In this document: piece by piece, positions 37,207-47,984 of the stretch
Layout: every line of letters begins with the position of its first letter
Numbering within the stretch: position 1 is the first letter of the stretch
Source: Tetranychus cinnabarinus
Lineage: Eukaryota > Arthropoda > Arachnida > Trombidiformes > Tetranychidae
Length of the DNA: 64,000 nt
Reading direction: 5' to 3'
Assembly: GCA_022266195.1 (NCBI GenBank)
Contig: WHVY01000007.1
Coordinates: 124,001-188,000 of the forward strand
Made by a program: the position numbers and the translations under genes
The notes under the pieces: generated by a model
What the model was told of the DNA's origin: nothing
The model's input: the letters and a program-made list of their open reading frames with translations, nothing else
Databases searched by the model: none

Positions 37207-38442
37207 ATGTCGTTCAAAGTTTCATCGGTTATTGGCCTTTTCTGTCTAATTGCAGCCGTATACCAAATTTACGGAATAACAAAGTTTTATTTACAATTCG
37301 AAGTTCGCAACGATGTTGCTTATGATTATTCAACTTATATTGAACTGCCAGCTATCGACATTATAGTACCTGTGTTTATGGCCATGGATTGGACTAAATT
37401 GTTTGCTCGTTATCCTGAAAAGATGCAAGATTTTTGTGAAAAATTGCAAGTAAAGTATAAAGGATCAAATTATACCATTGATAACCGTAATAAGAACTGT
37501 GAAAGATACATTTATTTAATGTTTCTCGAAAAGGCTCCGTTTGTCACGTCTGATGATTTACCATATAACATAAATGTAAGAAGAATCAAAGAGGATACTT
37601 ATGATCTGAGAGAACGAATGCGCCAAATTACTATCACATCGTATAACAGCAGAATATTTTGGTGGCGCTATTGTAAATTAATACGCTATTACAATGGATT
37701 GGCCCTTTTTTTGCGTATACTTTGCCTCAATGGCACTAAGCCATTCTCCGTCAACAGCAATTATGTTTCATTGAATGAAGGAATTGTAGCTTCTATAATA
37801 TACTCTTTTGGAATCCATTTTGGAATACGATTTAGTGACCCAGCTGATTTACCCGAATATGATCCAAGCAAATACTTCATGATTACTAGTAAACCCGGTT
37901 CATTTCCAATTGTTACGATAAGTTTTGTGAAGACAGTTATGAGTTCTCTTGAGTTACCATATGAGACTAACTGTCGTCATTACAATAGAGATAAAAGCAT
38001 ATCCAAGTGTATGACTGAATATACACTCAGTCAATCAACACCTTACCTGGATAAATATTCGGTACATGAATGGGATGAACACCCGAGTTATTTGGGCTTT
38101 AATGGAGACAACGAAAATGATGGCAATAAAGTCAACCTTGGTGAGGTGAATGCATTCACCAATTGTAATCAACAAGCAGCAGCTACTGAATGTGACAAAA
38201 CGAGTTATTTAGTCGAAGGAAAACTTTTTGAGGAATCGGACTATTTATACAGCCGGATAATTATTGCACCTTCTTGGAAAGTAAACATGTATCGTAGTGT
38301 TCATCCAGTTCTACCTTGGGATGAATATGTGATTTATATTGGAAGCATCGTTGGCTTCTGGTTTGGTGTATCAATGTACGATCTTATACTCAAGATATTC
38401 ATTCATATCAAAACCAGATGTTTAAATTTTAGATGCAGATGA
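37207..38442 (+). CDS. DEG/ENaC-type channel J, 411 aa
   Basis: Plus-strand group, sister of H. MSFKVSSVIGLFCLIAAVYQIYGITKFYLQFEVRNDVAYDYS (TM1), IELPAIDIIVPVFMAMDWTK, RYYNGLALFLRILCLNGTKP, SLELPYETNCRHYNRDKSISKC, ATECDKTSYLVEGKL, TM2 EYVIYIGSIVGFWFGVSMYDLI with G-V-S, and a short basic Cys-containing tail (KTRCLNFRCR). The widely shared C of IGC after TM1 start is replaced (IAAVYQ). No break. Retroelement R2 lies about 700 bp downstream and does not touch the gene. Confidence 0.75.
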   Translation: MSFKVSSVIGLFCLIAAVYQIYGITKFYLQFEVRNDVAYDYSTYIELPAIDIIVPVFMAMDWTKLFARYPEKMQDFCEKLQVKYKGSNYTIDNRNKNCERYIYLMFLEKAPFVTSDDLPYNINVRRIKEDTYDLRERMRQITITSYNSRIFWWRYCKLIRYYNGLALFLRILCLNGTKPFSVNSNYVSLNEGIVASIIYSFGIHFGIRFSDPADLPEYDPSKYFMITSKPGSFPIVTISFVKTVMSSLELPYETNCRHYNRDKSISKCMTEYTLSQSTPYLDKYSVHEWDEHPSYLGFNGDNENDGNKVNLGEVNAFTNCNQQAAATECDKTSYLVEGKLFEESDYLYSRIIIAPSWKVNMYRSVHPVLPWDEYVIYIGSIVGFWFGVSMYDLILKIFIHIKTRCLNFRCR

Positions 38443-39143
38443 AAAGAATGACAAAACAAATGCTAGACAGTGTTTAACTTAACTCAAACCGGATCTAAAA
38501 TCAATTCTAAATCAATTGCCAAACTTTGAAGGACATCTCGAAATGAAAGAAGATGAGCTAAAATTGAAGGAGGATGTCAAAATTGACCTTTTCTCAGATC
38601 AATCCGAAACCTTTTCAATGCATGATAAAATATTATCAATAATCATGAAATATCGTTATCACGTTCCCATTCTGATTACAAAATGCTATTTTATCAATTA
38701 ATGAGTTACCATTAACTATAAAGTTTAAACTAACGATCATTTATTAATTTATTAATTGCTTTACCCCTGAAAGAAACATCATGTAACAATCCTGCTATTG
38801 CAATAACACAATAGTTGAAAACTTGAATAACTGATCTGACAACGATTATATTCAGAAATCGATTTACATTAATATTTAGCGTCAATAATTTTTAAACTCT
38901 AACATAATCGAAAAATGATTAGAATCAATAAACATGAAAAATATTACTAATTCATCAATATTAATATTTCTCAGCATGTTGTAAAGAAAAACTTACTTGT
39001 TAGTGCAAAAGCAGCGGGAATTCAACATTTACAAATTCTGCCTTCGAAATGAAAAGATAAGATTAATTAGACCAGATTTCAATGTTGAATCTTGTTCCCG
39101 CTATAAGATATTAATGACTTAGTTCATCATGAACTTTGACTCC
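38443..39143. other. 3' flank of channel gene J up to retroelement R2
   Basis: About 700 bp. The first 180 bp match the flank of gene H. A 61-codon frame here (38516-38701) is part of that duplicated flank and has no support as a gene. The last five bases ACTCC are the R2 target duplication. Confidence 0.5.
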
Positions 39144-39619
39144 TGTAACAAATAGAAATCAATTTATTGATTTCAATTGAAACTTAATAAAATTTTGTTT
39201 CCATCAATCATTTTGACACTTTTCGTTAAGGCAAAACAAGTTGTCAACGCTAATTTGATTTATTACTTTTGGTCAACTTAATTATAAAGTGAGCCAGTTT
39301 GGGTTGAGTGAGCGATGTTAAAAATTAGTATAAAAGGATTGAAACCTCATAGTTATATTATATTAAGTTCCTAGTCTCCTTCTCTTTAATTCTTAAAAAC
39401 CATCGCTAGAGCCTAAGCCGGCTCCGGTGGTTCTCCTGACCTGCCTCTCCATCCACCTCACAGTTACCTTAATCAGTTGTGACTTTAATTGTAACCATTT
39501 TACTGTAACAGTATTACTTGTATTAGTGAATAAGGTTTTAGTTATCCCATATTGTTAACCTTCCCCGGTAAAATTAATAAAAGCTTCAGCAGTAACTCTT
39601 CGAGTCCACGTTTCTTTCA
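39144..39619 (+). repeat. R2 5' LTR, 476 bp
   Basis: Begins TGTAACAAAT, ends TTTCTTTCA. A TATA box TATAAAAG lies at 39329-39336 and AATAAA near 39577, giving plausible U3, R and U5 limits. Confidence 0.93.
39329..39336 (+). promoter_or_regulatory. R2 LTR TATA box
   Basis: TATAAAAG in the middle of the LTR, a classical TATA box. The copy in the 3' LTR is at the equivalent place (about 48170-48177). Confidence 0.6.
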
Positions 39620-39621
39620 AT

Positions 39622-39639
39622 TGGAGGTTCCACCGAGAT
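39622..39639 (+). promoter_or_regulatory. R2 primer-binding site (tRNA-Gln type)
   Basis: TGGAGGTTCCACCGAGAT, two bases after the LTR, is complementary to the 3' end of a standard metazoan tRNA-Gln plus CCA, as I remember that tRNA. Confidence 0.7.
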
Positions 39640-39707
39640 CGTGAATAAGTCATCACCGGTTTATCTTCAGCCAGTTACCTGTTAACCACGTGATATCTGT
39701 GCCTGCC

Positions 39708-39752
39708 AGTTAGCTGTTAGCTGTTAGCTGTTAGCTGCTAGCTGTTCATTCT
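39708..39752 (+). repeat. Short AGCTGTT tandem repeat in R2 leader
   Basis: The heptamer AGCTGTT is repeated about five times with small changes, followed by two copies of CTGTTCATT. It lies in the leader before gag. Confidence 0.7.
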
Positions 39753-39857
39753 GCTGTTCATTGCCAGCCAATAGTTGACCGTCCTTACTCCGTCCTTTTC
39801 AGTCCTGATTTTGCTCTACGTCGGGAATCAAGGTGAGTCTAGTATTCTTTTGCAAGC

Positions 39858-41858
39858 ATGCTAAGCTTCATGAATCCTTATGCTAGGGCTACTCCTAATA
39901 TTGGTGCGCCAAATAAAACTACTAGTTCCGTATCATACCCAAGCATGCCTGTAACAATATCCCTTTTCACTGGAGACGAGGAAAATGTTAATATCATAGA
40001 TTGGTTTACCAACTTTGAATATACCGCTGAGGCTTTAGGATGGAGTCAAGACGATATGTTCAAAGCTCTTCCTGCCTACCTAGATGGTACAGCACGAAGA
40101 TGGTACACCTCGACTTTCAGTTCAAACCAATCTAAACCAAATACTTACACTGAACTGAAAGCAGCTATGATCGCTGACCTATGTCCTGCTGATTACAGGT
40201 CTTACTTGAGCCAACAACTTCAGCAAGCTAGGCAAATGCCAGGTCAGCCTTCTATTAATTTTATATATGAAATTCAAGAGTTATGTCTTAGGATTGATGA
40301 AAACACACCTGAGGTATTCATAGTGAGTATGGCAAAGGAGAAATTGCTGCCTCAAATCAAGTATGGGGTTACACTTCAGAACCCACAGAATTTAACTACA
40401 TTGATTCAGTCAGCTAGGTTAGCAGAGATGGCAATGTGTAGTTGTAATGGTCCCTTCGAAGAAGCCTCAAAAATTCATCAGACAGAAGAGAACCTTAACG
40501 AAACAATGACTCACTTACAAGGAGTAGTTAATCAACTAGCAAATAAAGTTGAGCGACTATCTAGACAAAACACTCCTCATAGACATTGTAGTTTTTGCGA
40601 TAGAGCAGGTCATGTCGAAGATGAATGTAGAAGGAAAGCAAGGAACCAGAACTACAGACCTTTCTATCCTACTCAGTATCCAATTAATCCACCTCATACA
40701 GTGATTCAAGCCCCTCAGTTTCCTCATCAAGGCATTCCTCAGCCACAATTTAATCGAACAGAAAATACTTACAGACAAACTTTTCCCAAAGCGGCTCCAA
40801 AAGAAGAGTCAGAACCTAAACCCAGTACAAGTGGCTGGAAGAAACCAGAAGAAAATAAGAAAGAAGAAACTAAACCAAAAGAAATTACAACTCCTAAAAA
40901 ACGAGGAAGACCTCCGAGCCCTAAACCAAAAGGTAAAGGGAAAACTTATGTCAAAGTCATTGCTAAATCCGACTCTGAAAGCGAGAGTGATTTTGAAGTA
41001 AATGCAGTTGTTAGACAAACTCCAACCCCACAAGCTTGGATAACTGATAGTCAGGTAGTTGATTATACCATAAATGTCGATTCAGATTCAGAGTCTGATG
41101 AGACAGATGAAGAACTTTCTGATGACGAGGACTTTTACAGTTATGGATTCACAAGTGATGAAGACTCCTCTGAGGATGAGGATGATTTTTCATTTCTGGA
41201 TGATCACAACTACACTGAAACAGATAAGGAGTTAGTTCAAAGTGAGGAAGTTACTAGTAGTATAAATTTGATCTCAAAAAACCTTATTCATCAAAGAATA
41301 AGAATAAATAAATCAGAATGCGATGCAATGCTTGATACTGGTTCTGAAATGTCCCTTATCAGTGAAAAGGCTGTAAACCGACTAAAATTAGGGACCAGAG
41401 CATATCAGGGAGTTTTACCTTATGCTGCAAATGGTAAACCTCTACCAATTCTCAGTGAGGTAGATACAGCAGTCGTAATTACTGACGGGAAAAGAAAGGC
41501 AATAATAAGAACTTCATTACAAGTAGTTAAGCAATTGCCGAAGAAATTCGACGTCTTAATAGGACAAGACTTACTTAAGAAAGCAGGAATTAGAATTGAT
41601 TGCTCTGATGGTTCAATTAATATTAAAGATCCAACAAAGCAAATAACTCTTTTAACGTCAGAATCAGAGCAAGATGAATCAGAGTCAGCACCAGATAGTG
41701 ACAGTTTCACTTTCAGTGATACCGGTACTGAGTCGCTTATTTCGACTGAAGATGATTCTGAAGTTAGTGATGTTGAACAGATTAATGGTTCTGAGTTCAG
41801 TTCAGCAGCAATAGAAACCCAGTTAGAACTACAAGTACAGCCAGGGACAGCAGCGTAG
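39858..41858 (+). CDS. gag: R2 Gag-protease, 666 aa
   Basis: The Gag part has WFTNFEYTAEALGWSQDDMFKALPAYLDGTARRWY (about residues 50-85) and a zinc knuckle CSFCDRAGHVEDEC (about 247-260), followed by a Pro/Lys-rich basic region and a long acidic Ser/Asp/Glu stretch (about 375-455). The aspartic protease follows with CDAMLDTGSEMSLI (DTGS about residue 494) and VLIGQDLL. The frame ends with TAG at 41856-41858; pol continues in the same frame, so read-through of the TAG, as in some retroviruses, could make Gag-Pol. First ATG of the leader is 39858. No internal break. Confidence 0.88.
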   Translation: MLSFMNPYARATPNIGAPNKTTSSVSYPSMPVTISLFTGDEENVNIIDWFTNFEYTAEALGWSQDDMFKALPAYLDGTARRWYTSTFSSNQSKPNTYTELKAAMIADLCPADYRSYLSQQLQQARQMPGQPSINFIYEIQELCLRIDENTPEVFIVSMAKEKLLPQIKYGVTLQNPQNLTTLIQSARLAEMAMCSCNGPFEEASKIHQTEENLNETMTHLQGVVNQLANKVERLSRQNTPHRHCSFCDRAGHVEDECRRKARNQNYRPFYPTQYPINPPHTVIQAPQFPHQGIPQPQFNRTENTYRQTFPKAAPKEESEPKPSTSGWKKPEENKKEETKPKEITTPKKRGRPPSPKPKGKGKTYVKVIAKSDSESESDFEVNAVVRQTPTPQAWITDSQVVDYTINVDSDSESDETDEELSDDEDFYSYGFTSDEDSSEDEDDFSFLDDHNYTETDKELVQSEEVTSSINLISKNLIHQRIRINKSECDAMLDTGSEMSLISEKAVNRLKLGTRAYQGVLPYAANGKPLPILSEVDTAVVITDGKRKAIIRTSLQVVKQLPKKFDVLIGQDLLKKAGIRIDCSDGSINIKDPTKQITLLTSESEQDESESAPDSDSFTFSDTGTESLISTEDDSEVSDVEQINGSEFSSAAIETQLELQVQPGTAA

Positions 41859-44800
41859 GTTGTTGAACAATTAACTCTCCTAGCATCTGAATACCGAGAC
41901 ATATTTGCCGTCACTTCAAGTGAGTTAGGAAGAACTAATTTATTCATGCACCAGATTCGAACAGAAAACCACCCTCCTATTTCCCAATCCCCTTAAAGTC
42001 AGAGTCAAGTTAAACGTGAAATCACGAAAAAGCAAGTAAATGAGTTACTTGAAGATGGAATAATTGTGCCATCTTTCTCACCTTGGTGTTCACCTGTCGT
42101 ACTTGTGAGCAAAAAGACTGGAGAATGGAGACTCTGCGTGGACTACCGTAAACTGAATGCAGTAACGGTTAAAGACTCCTACCCAATTCCAAATATTAAT
42201 GTTTCATTGGACGCCTTGCAAGGATCCCGCTACTTCAGCTTATTGGACTTGCGAAGCGGCTACCACCAAGTGGAATTGGATCCAACTGATCAACCGAAAA
42301 CAGCTTTCGTCACCCAGTTCGGAATGTACGAATACAAAGTCATGCCTTTCGGACTCTGTAATGCACCAGCGACATTTCAAAGGTTAATGGACGTTTGTTT
42401 AGCTGGTTTAAAATACAACACCTGTCTTGTTTACATTGACGACATAATCATTTTCAGCAAAACGATCAAAGAACATTTTGAACGTCTGGAAGCAGTCTTC
42501 AAAAGATTAAGAACGGCTGGTCTAACATTAAAACCCAGTAAATGTACGTTCTTTCAAACGAAGATTTTGTACCTTGGTCACATCATTAGTGAAAAAGGAC
42601 AGGAGCCTGATCCAGAAAAGATCAGAGCGGTGAAACAGTTTCCCATTCCGACAACTCTACGGGATGTGAGATCTTTTGTTGCACTTTGCTCTTACTACCG
42701 TAAATTTATTAAAGACTTCGCTAAAATTGCACAACCATTAACCCACCTGACTAAACTAGACGTACCTTTCGTTTGGGCTGATGAACAAAATGACACGTTT
42801 GAAAAATTAAAAGAACTTTTGTGTACGGCCCCAGTCTTAGCGCACTACAACTATCAACTGGAAACACAACTAAGGACTGATGCTTCAGACGTTGGACTAG
42901 GCGCAATTTTACTTCAAAAACACGACGATAAATGGAAACCAGTAGCTTTTGCCAGTCGACAAATACGGGGAGCGGAATTAAACTATCCTATTTCCGATAA
43001 AGAATGTTTGGCAATTATTTACGCAGTTGAAAAGTTCAGGCACTACCTCGAAGGTATTCATTTCGAGATAGTAACGGACCACTGTGCTTTGTGTTTCCTG
43101 AACAAAAAGGCTAAATTACCTCCTAGACTAATGCGTTACGCATTGACTTTGCAGTCTTTCGATTTTTCCATCACTTATAAATCTGGGAAAATTCATGCAG
43201 ATGCTGATTGTCTGAGCAGATATCCAACGATCGACCCTGAATACAATCGGTTGAACGAAGATGATATCGAACAAGGTGATGACATATTTACACTATTAAT
43301 TTCGAAAGAAGAAGAGGAACAAGGAGAGTTACTAACTGAACAACGAAGTGATCCGTTTGTTCAACAAAAAATACAAGAAATGGAAGGTAAAGGTAAAGGT
43401 AAAGCCAATAATCAAAAGAACTCGCACCGAATGCGAGAAGGTATCTTGGAGAGGAAGGTAATAACTGAATTTGGTGAAGCCTGGGTTCCAGTATTACCAG
43501 AAAACTTGGTAACTAAGGTTTTGGAGTCTTATCATAACGATCCAATCTCTGGTCATCCTGGACTCTTACCAACTTACAAGAAAATTCAATCAAAATATTA
43601 CTGGCCAAAGATGAAGAAAGATGTACTTAAATTCGTCAAAAACTGCAAAAGTTGCCAGATGAACAAACAAGGTTTGGGTAAAACGAATCCACCACTACAT
43701 CCAATAAGAGTGGAAGCACCGTTTGAAAAACTTGGAATTGACATTCTAGGCCCTCTTCCAAAATCGGCTGGAAAAGAATACATCATTGTGGCCACTGATT
43801 ACTTTACTCGGTGGGTAGAGCTGAGGGCCCTTGGGAAAAAGAACGCCAATTCCACTGCGAAATTTTTGACAGAACAGATACTAAGCAGACATGGTTGTCC
43901 AAAAACTATTTTAAGCGACCAAGGACGTAATTTCATTTCTGAAACAGTTCAAAAATTGAGCCGTTTCATGAATTCTAAATGGCAATTTTCAACACCTTAT
44001 CATCCTCAGACTAATGGTTTGACGGAAAGAGTAAACAGAACTATTTGTCAGATGTTAATGCATTATTGCCAAGATGAAAATCGGGCGAAATGGGCAGAAG
44101 TTTTGCCACTAATAAACTTAGCCTACAACTCGAGTCCAAATGCAAGCACAAAATTGTCACCATTTTATTTGTTATATGGACGACAGCCGAATTTACCGAT
44201 TGACGTAAAATTGGAAACAAAAGAAAAAGAGACTTCACTATCGGAGTATTGTCAGTTCATTGAGCAAGAATGGGCATTGGTCAAAGATCATGCAGCTATT
44301 TGCTCAGAGGAAGCAAAACAACATCAAAAACAAATTCACGACAGCAAAAAGAAGCTCAGAACTTTTAACATAGGAGATTCAGTCCTGCGAGAAAAGAACA
44401 TCCGATCAAACAAGCTGGAATCTAAATACGAAGGACCTTATACAATCACTGACAAAATTGGTGAAACAACATATTACATTAAAAAAGATGATTTAGAACC
44501 ATTTCGAGTACTCGGTTCACAAATCAAACCTTACATTCAAGAAAAGTCAAGCGAAAAGGTAGTGGACAAAAAGGAAAGCAAACCAATTCAATCCAAGCAC
44601 AAGGTGATAAGAACAAGGAGAAACAGAGTTTCGTTAATATTTTTAGCATTACTATACTTCCTTGCCTTGGTTTGTGGGAATGAATACGGAACACCTTTAA
44701 TATGGCGAGCAACTGACAATAAATTTTTGGAAGGAAGAAAACTAGTAAATTACACAATAATGCTAGTGGACCCGTGTAACCCAAGACAGTCAACTGCCTA

Positions 44801-46367
44801 CACTATGTTCGACATGGCAAAAGCCTCATGGGTCAATGAGACAACCTGTACCTGGGAGTGGATAAAAAACCAAGGGCAAAACATAGGATCTGTAGAGACC
44901 GCCCAGGCTTGCAAATATCTTTTCTCACGAAGCGAAAGTTGTAAATCTCAAATTTCAGAATGTGTAAAATTTACGACAAACATGGAAATATTAGCAGAGA
45001 TAAACCTAAGGTGTCAGTACTATCTAAGAGAAGGATGGCTTAAGATAATACAGGAATGCACAAAGGTGTCTAAACGTTCGAGACGTGGGTTGCCAGGTGC
45101 CGCATACTTCTTTTACTCCCTATTTATGTTTGGTGCAGGTGCCGTGACATCTACAGTTTTGTCCAGCTCGAAACCACAATCAAGCGCTGAAATAATGCAT
45201 GATTTTATGAATGTATCTACTAAAGTATTAGCTGTACATCAGGACAATTTGAATACCCTAGTTCGGCAGGTTAAGCAACTACAAATGGACGTCAATGAAC
45301 TGAAAAACATCTTACCCATGACAGCATTTATGGCGGGTACTGTCACTTATAATTTGCACCGTATGCAAGAAATTATGGCAGAAACAGCCACCAGTGCTTT
45401 AAACACCGGCAAAATACCATATTCAGCAATAAATTTCTTCAAGATTGAATTACCATGTGGAAAAAAATGCCCAATTGACTCCATGTCGAAAGCAAGTTGT
45501 TCAGCTCAAAATACGAATGATGAAAACTTCCTGTCATTTTTCTTTGATGTTGATGTAATAGCGGAAGAAATCGTTGTGCAAAAAGCAGATCCCTTCATAC
45601 TCATTGAGGAGAGAAATGGTACTGAAATATGTTTAAAAACATACGATGGTCCCGAATTTATCATAATCAACAAGACATCAACTGAACTCTGTGAAATCTC
45701 AAGAGAGGAATTGAATCAACCAAAATTATTGCTCGCTGGGAGAAGTTGTAAGAAACCACTCCATTTCGGAAAGTGGAAATCTAATTGTTTGGAAACTAAC
45801 AAATATGTTGTTAAAATACCACAAATAAAAATAGTCAATGATGACTTTTATATCTACTGTGTGGGGCATAACTTGACGATGTTTAATTTGACAAAACCTT
45901 GTTCAAATAGGATCTTGAAAATTTCTAGATCACTACCCTTTGAAATTGATGGTTCTCCCTATACGGTTTCTAAAATGGTTGAATTAGAAACTAAACCAAT
46001 GACAACATGGTCTAACTTGATTAATTGGAAAGTCATGCCTTATGATCCAGAAACCGTAGAACTAGAACCAGCACCAATTGAGCTTTTGAAAGAGATATTA
46101 GCAGAAAGTGGAAAATCTAGCTCTAGCAAACCGTGGTATCAGTTGATAATAGACGACCTGATTAATATTGGAATCGCAACCATTGCAATTTGTGTTGTTA
46201 TTCTTATATTCTTTAAACTAATAGAGTGTGGCTTTTACCTGATTAAAAGGCCTGTGGTAGCCTTAACTATAAACAGAGAAGATTCTGACCTCCAGCGTGA
46301 CCCATTTACTCGATGCTCTATGCCGGCGCACCAATATCGGCAAATCCCTTTAACCTCTCTATATTAA
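41859..46367 (+). CDS. pol-env: R2 Pol-Env polyprotein (RT, RNase H, integrase, Env), one TAA near its start
   Basis: In frame with gag but separated from it by TAG 41856 and by TAA 41994-41996, after which it is open for over 1430 codons without a good ATG at its start. Residues counted from 42066: RT with LCVDYRKLN and VYIDDIIIF (about 118-126), RNase H (RTDASDVGLGAILLQ, VTDHCALCF), integrase finger SGHPGLL to CKSCQ, catalytic GIDILGPLP (about 557), SDQGRNF (about 617) and LTERVNR (about 655). The frame runs on into Env: leader SLIFLALLYFLALVCG (about 852-867), a SRRG site followed by a hydrophobic stretch (about 1003-1030), and anchor IGIATIAICVVILIFF (about 1367-1382). Pol and Env joined in one frame is unusual; retroviruses and errantiviruses normally splice env. 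Confidence 0.85.
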
Positions 46368-46422
46368 TATTAATCTTAATCTTCAATTATTTCTTTTGCA
46401 CCATTCTTTGCACCATCTTAGC

Positions 46423-46767
46423 ATGAGTAGTCGAGCACTTTATCAACTCCTTGCAAGAGCCGCAAGTACATATATTATGTACTCGTGGGCTGACGGAAGA
46501 GCCAACACTTCCGAACAACGCTTGGTTCGCCAATATTGTAGAACCATGCTAAGACTTTGCTTGATCCGAGAGCACGCTTACAGGGCTGCAGAGCAAGGCA
46601 ATAGACGATTAGAAAGAAGATATTTGAAAAAGTGCAAAATTTATTACGAATCTATACTAGATTATATGGCGCACCGTACCGCTAACTTACCTATTTTCCC
46701 TTATCGCATGTTCCAAGAATTTTGGGATTCAGAAAATACTGACCCCTGTGAAAATATTCACGGCTAA
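46423..46767 (+). CDS. R2 accessory ORF of unknown function, 114 aa
   Basis: ATG 46423 opens 114 codons beginning MSSRALYQLLARAAST, rich in Arg, Tyr and Leu and likely helical (RRYLKKCKIYYESILDYMAHR). It lies 55 bp after Env and 27 bp before the next ORF on the same strand. I recognise no family. The position matches that of the hairpin spacer of R1, which has no counterpart ORF. Position within a young, otherwise compact element makes it a likely gene. Confidence 0.5.
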   Translation: MSSRALYQLLARAASTYIMYSWADGRANTSEQRLVRQYCRTMLRLCLIREHAYRAAEQGNRRLERRYLKKCKIYYESILDYMAHRTANLPIFPYRMFQEFWDSENTDPCENIHG

Positions 46768-46794
46768 TCTGATTTTATTTCTCATCTTTTTAGA

Positions 46795-47973
46795 ATGAAG
46801 CCCACTTATAAACCTAATGAAGCACTCCTCGATCAACCATATCTTTATAATCTAGCACCAGATCGACCGCCAGCTTGGTTAATCATGCGACGAGTCACCC
46901 ACTTTGTTTTACTTACACAGAATCTAAGAGCACTATTCTTCAATAATGGGTTTCCTAAGAAAACAGAACTCAAAGGAACCTACTTCACCATTCAATCAAC
47001 ACAATTGAACGACAGGAAATTCGCTAGAATAACCATTTCCTCTTATAATCATCAAAGATTGAAAATGGCTGTCGATAAATTTAAATTAGAGCTAGGTAAC
47101 GTTCGTTACAAGCAAATAAAAAAGAAGCACTGCGAAATTTGCTTCAGTGAAACGCACCGCAAATCAACTTGCACGAATTACTTAGCATGCACCGAAACAG
47201 GTCATCAAATCCGAGACTGTCCCTTCCTCAGCCAGGATCAAATTCGACCTGAGGGGATCAAACCAAAGGAAAGCAGACGGAAAAGACGGCGCATGGAGCG
47301 AAAGCGATTTCGCCAGCTCATCCATAAATCAGCTGATCCGAATAAACGTCCGGGCGAATACCGTTATTCCAGTCTCACTGACTTGTTACGATTAGGACCT
47401 AATGATAATAAAATGAAAACTGTATCTTTATATGTAATTTTCACGTATCCGTCCTGTACACCCAAATGTGTGGCAATCGCAGGTCATTATCATAGTAGAA
47501 AAGCAGGAGCACAAGGAATTTATTTCGTTAATGTTAAACCAACTCAACAAAAGTTGGAGATAGAAGGAGCTAAAACTGTAGAGGAAATCAAGAAAGATAT
47601 CCTAAATATTTGTAAGGACATGCGATTGCTCACCTTTGATGGTAAAAATGAAAATTTATCTAGCCTCCAAATCACACCTAACGATTTGCTCACTAATAAC
47701 ACTGATCATGTAAATGCCAGGTCGTTGTTTGAAAACGTTCCTATTGAAAGATTAATCAGGTTCTATTTACCAGAAGCTAATGGTTTAAAGAACGCATTTA
47801 CGGATGCGATGAAGTCCGACTTAGTTGCAAGATATATTGTTCGCTTATACCGAAAGTACTATCAAATATTAGAAGATCATAACAAGGTACCAAACGGCGA
47901 AACTGTAAGGCTTCTAGACCTCAATAGTAAGAGTATCGAGGACTGGTTGAAGAACAGGGACTGTTCCAAATAG
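46795..47973 (+). CDS. R2 accessory ORF related to R1 exonuclease ORF, active site lost, 392 aa
   Basis: The ORF has the same place (after env, before the 3' LTR) and plan as the 403-aa R1 ORF. A complete zinc knuckle CEICFSETHRKSTC (about residues 112-125) is followed by a second one that lacks its first Cys (YLACTETGHQIRDC), then a basic stretch (RRKRRRMERKRFR). The C-terminus VPNGETVRLLDLNSKSIEDWL matches VPSSETIRKMVNANLSINDW of R1. In between, the exonuclease fold seems kept in outline, with SDLVARYIVRLYRKYY for the R1 ERDARVTLRGYMEYL, but the D-x-E of ExoI and the His of ExoIII are absent. It may be a nucleic-acid-binding protein that no longer cuts. Confidence 0.7.
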   Translation: MKPTYKPNEALLDQPYLYNLAPDRPPAWLIMRRVTHFVLLTQNLRALFFNNGFPKKTELKGTYFTIQSTQLNDRKFARITISSYNHQRLKMAVDKFKLELGNVRYKQIKKKHCEICFSETHRKSTCTNYLACTETGHQIRDCPFLSQDQIRPEGIKPKESRRKRRRMERKRFRQLIHKSADPNKRPGEYRYSSLTDLLRLGPNDNKMKTVSLYVIFTYPSCTPKCVAIAGHYHSRKAGAQGIYFVNVKPTQQKLEIEGAKTVEEIKKDILNICKDMRLLTFDGKNENLSSLQITPNDLLTNNTDHVNARSLFENVPIERLIRFYLPEANGLKNAFTDAMKSDLVARYIVRLYRKYYQILEDHNKVPNGETVRLLDLNSKSIEDWLKNRDCSK

Positions 47974-47984
47974 CGGCCGGCATG

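Noticed and set aside
25188..38442. Gustatory or odorant receptors as identity of the gene cluster
   Set aside because: Only two membrane segments are visible with a large Cys-bearing extracellular loop and a G-x-S motif in TM2; this fits DEG/ENaC, not seven-helix receptors.
38516..38701. 61-codon frame after channel gene J
   Set aside because: Belongs to a duplicated 3' flank; the copy after gene H does not keep the frame.
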